Assembly: GCA_030594925.1 (NCBI GenBank)
Contig: JAUVEG010000007.1
Coordinates: forward strand, 1-16,168
Length of the DNA: 16,168 nucleotides
Direction: 5' to 3'
DNA from: Gammaproteobacteria bacterium
Lineage (GTDB): Bacteria > Pseudomonadota > Gammaproteobacteria > Chromatiales > Chromatiaceae
The position numbers and the translations under genes were made by a program. Under the pieces are notes generated by a model. It was not told the origin of the DNA. It did not search any database and saw only the letters and a program-made list of their open reading frames with translations. Below are positions 14,664 to 16,168 of this stretch, one piece after another; positions within the stretch are counted from its first letter, which is position 1; the number at the start of each line of letters is the position of its first letter.

Positions 14664-14700
14664 AGGCTCCTGTACGAAAATAGAAAAACCTACTACGGAA
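14664..14700. repeat. Truncated left end of the MITE-like element
   Basis: The stretch CTCCTGTACGAAAATAGAAA followed by AACCTACTACGGAA matches 9079-9112 of the full element with about five differences and one extra base. Only this end is present; no matching right end is nearby. It ends four bases before the ABC-F start codon and supplies the GGA that could serve as its ribosome-binding site. Confidence 0.6.
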
Positions 14701-14704
14701 TCAA

Positions 14705-16168
14705 ATGATCAGATTTGAAAACGTCTCCCTGCAGCGTGGCGTCAAGCTGCTGTTTGAAGAGGCATCCCTGACGATCCACCCCGGTCAGAACGTCGGCCTG
14801 ACAGGTCGCAACGGCACCGGAAAATCGAGCCTTTTCGGATTGCTGCTAGAGCAATATCCGACAGATGCAGGGGAGGTCTCTCTGCCCCGGGGATGGGTCA
14901 TCGCGCATGTCGCACAGGAGACGCCTGCGACAACCAGCTCTGCTCTCGACTATGTGCTCGACGGTGATGAGGAGCTGCGCCTGCTGCAAACAGAGCTTGA
15001 GAACACCACAGACGGCAGCCACCTGGGGGAACTGCATGCCAGACTGGATGCCATCGACGGCTATCGTGCCGAATCACGCGCCGCCAGGCTGCTGCATGGG
15101 CTGGGATTTCAGAGTGAAGAAATCAAGCAAGCTGTCAGCAGTTTTTCCGGCGGCTGGCGCATGCGCCTGAATCTGGCGCGCGCACTGATGTGCCGCTCGG
15201 ATCTGCTGCTGCTTGACGAGCCCACCAATCACCTCGACCTGGATGCCGTGATATGGCTCGAAGAGTGGCTGCGGAAATACCCGGGAACCCTGCTGCTGAT
15301 CTCCCACGACCGCGATTTTCTCGACTCCGTATGCAAGCACATCCTCAATATCGAACAGCAGCGGCTAACGCTCTATAGCGGCAACTACAGCGCCTTTGAA
15401 AAAGTCCGCGCCGAGCGTCTTGCCAACCAGCAGGCCGAACATGAGAAGCAGCAGCGTGAAATGGCGCACATGCAGCAGTATGTGGATCGCTTTCGCGCCC
15501 AGGCCACCAAGGCGAAGCAGGCCCAGAGCCGCCTCAAGGCGCTGCAGCGCATGAAACTGATCTCCCCGGCGCATGTCGACTCTCCGTTTCACTTTAAATT
15601 CCTGACGCCCGAACATCAGCCTGATCCACTTTTGACCATGGAAAATGTGGCCACCGGTTATGATAAGAGCGCTCCAGTGATCCAGGCGTTGAACCAGAAT
15701 ATCCATGGCGGTGACAGAATCGGACTGCTTGGCCCCAATGGCGCCGGCAAGTCGACACTCATCAAACTGCTGGCGCAGATGCTGCCTGTGCTCAGTGGGC
15801 AGTTGACACAGGCAAAGGCGTGTCATATCGGCTATTTTGCCCAGCACCAGGTCGATCAGCTCACCCCGGAAGATACGCCGTTTGATCATCTGCGCCGGCT
15901 TAATCCTAGTATCAGCGATCAACAGGGAAGAAATTTTCTGGGCGGTTTTGGCTTCCAGGGTGAGCGCGCACTGGATGTTGTCGCACCCTTCTCCGGGGGC
16001 GAGAAGGCGCGCCTCGCACTGGCGCTGATCGTTTATCAACGCCCAAACCTGTTACTGCTGGACGAACCGACCAACCATCTCGACGCTGAATCGATTGCCT
16101 GGCTCGAGCATCATCTCCAAACTTACAAGGGGACGGTCATCGCCGTGACCCACGACCGCTACTTCCTC
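14705..16168 (+). CDS. yheS: ABC-F ATPase, YheS type, 3'-truncated by window end; last 28 residues EttA-like
   Basis: ABC-F proteins bind the ribosome E site and rescue or tune translation; they have no membrane part. Within 488 visible residues: first ATPase domain with Walker A GRNGTGKS (34-41), signature FSGGWRMRLNLARAL, Walker B LLLLDEPTNHLDLDAVIWLEE and switch ISHDRDFL; a linker rich in Gln, Lys and Arg (VDRFRAQATKAKQAQSRLKAL); then a second domain with Walker A GPNGAGKST and signature FSGGEKARLALAL. These and ETP, SRAASLLHGLGF-like and FLGGFGFQG segments follow E. coli YheS throughout. After the second LLLLDEPTNHLD (16049-16084) the sequence becomes AESIAWLEHHLQTYKGTVIA and VTHDRYFL, which is the EttA first-domain sequence, not the expected YheS second-domain one. 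A chimeric join is likely. About 150 residues are missing. Confidence 0.9.
   Translation, partial: MIRFENVSLQRGVKLLFEEASLTIHPGQNVGLTGRNGTGKSSLFGLLLEQYPTDAGEVSLPRGWVIAHVAQETPATTSSALDYVLDGDEELRLLQTELENTTDGSHLGELHARLDAIDGYRAESRAARLLHGLGFQSEEIKQAVSSFSGGWRMRLNLARALMCRSDLLLLDEPTNHLDLDAVIWLEEWLRKYPGTLLLISHDRDFLDSVCKHILNIEQQRLTLYSGNYSAFEKVRAERLANQQAEHEKQQREMAHMQQYVDRFRAQATKAKQAQSRLKALQRMKLISPAHVDSPFHFKFLTPEHQPDPLLTMENVATGYDKSAPVIQALNQNIHGGDRIGLLGPNGAGKSTLIKLLAQMLPVLSGQLTQAKACHIGYFAQHQVDQLTPEDTPFDHLRRLNPSISDQQGRNFLGGFGFQGERALDVVAPFSGGEKARLALALIVYQRPNLLLLDEPTNHLDAESIAWLEHHLQTYKGTVIAVTHDRYFL

Noticed and set aside
15365..16039. 224-codon minus-strand frame opposite the ABC-F gene
   Set aside because: The opposite strand encodes a strongly conserved ABC-F protein; this frame has no family features.

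Overview
The window is bacterial DNA, most likely from a gammaproteobacterium. The evidence is gene order: a gpmI-envC-ctpA group diverges from a yibN-secB-gpsA group, as around yibO/yibN in Escherichia coli. There is also an HslU C-terminus, a MetA-family acyltransferase and a YheS-type ABC-F protein. Many short dispersed repeats and a BigR/SqrR-like persulfide-type regulator would suit a free-living or symbiotic sulfur oxidiser, but that lineage guess is inference.

Layout: (1) 1-177, the end of hslU. (2) 178-2400, an accessory stretch with a 66-residue glycine-zipper membrane protein, a membrane-anchored protein of unknown function and a lipoprotein, laced with repeats; one repeat family has two inverted copies plus a fragment. 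(3) 2408-7520, a minus-strand operon gpmI, envC, ctpA and a DJ-1/YajL gene, linking glycolysis with cell-wall and envelope proteolysis functions. (4) 7521-7806, the divergent control region with a small palindrome. (5) 7807-10286, a plus-strand run of an ArsR regulator with two cysteines 66 residues apart, a membrane-anchored rhodanese, SecB and GpsA; a 166-bp inverted-repeat element sits between secB and gpsA and supplies the secB stop codon. (6) 10427-12521, a minus-strand trio: a PqiA-domain membrane protein followed by two single-pass membrane proteins with methionine-rich heptad coiled coils. This is the best candidate for an undescribed system. (7) 12690-14605, a P-loop ATPase translationally coupled to a MetA-family homoserine acyltransferase. 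(8) 14705-16168, a YheS-type ABC-F protein running off the end, whose last 28 residues switch to EttA-like sequence and may mark an assembly chimera.

The intergenic spaces are largely made of known-looking types of short dispersed palindromic repeats, at least seven separate pieces. Several shape the 5' or 3' ends of adjacent genes. No tRNA, rRNA, CRISPR array, transposase or prophage gene was seen.
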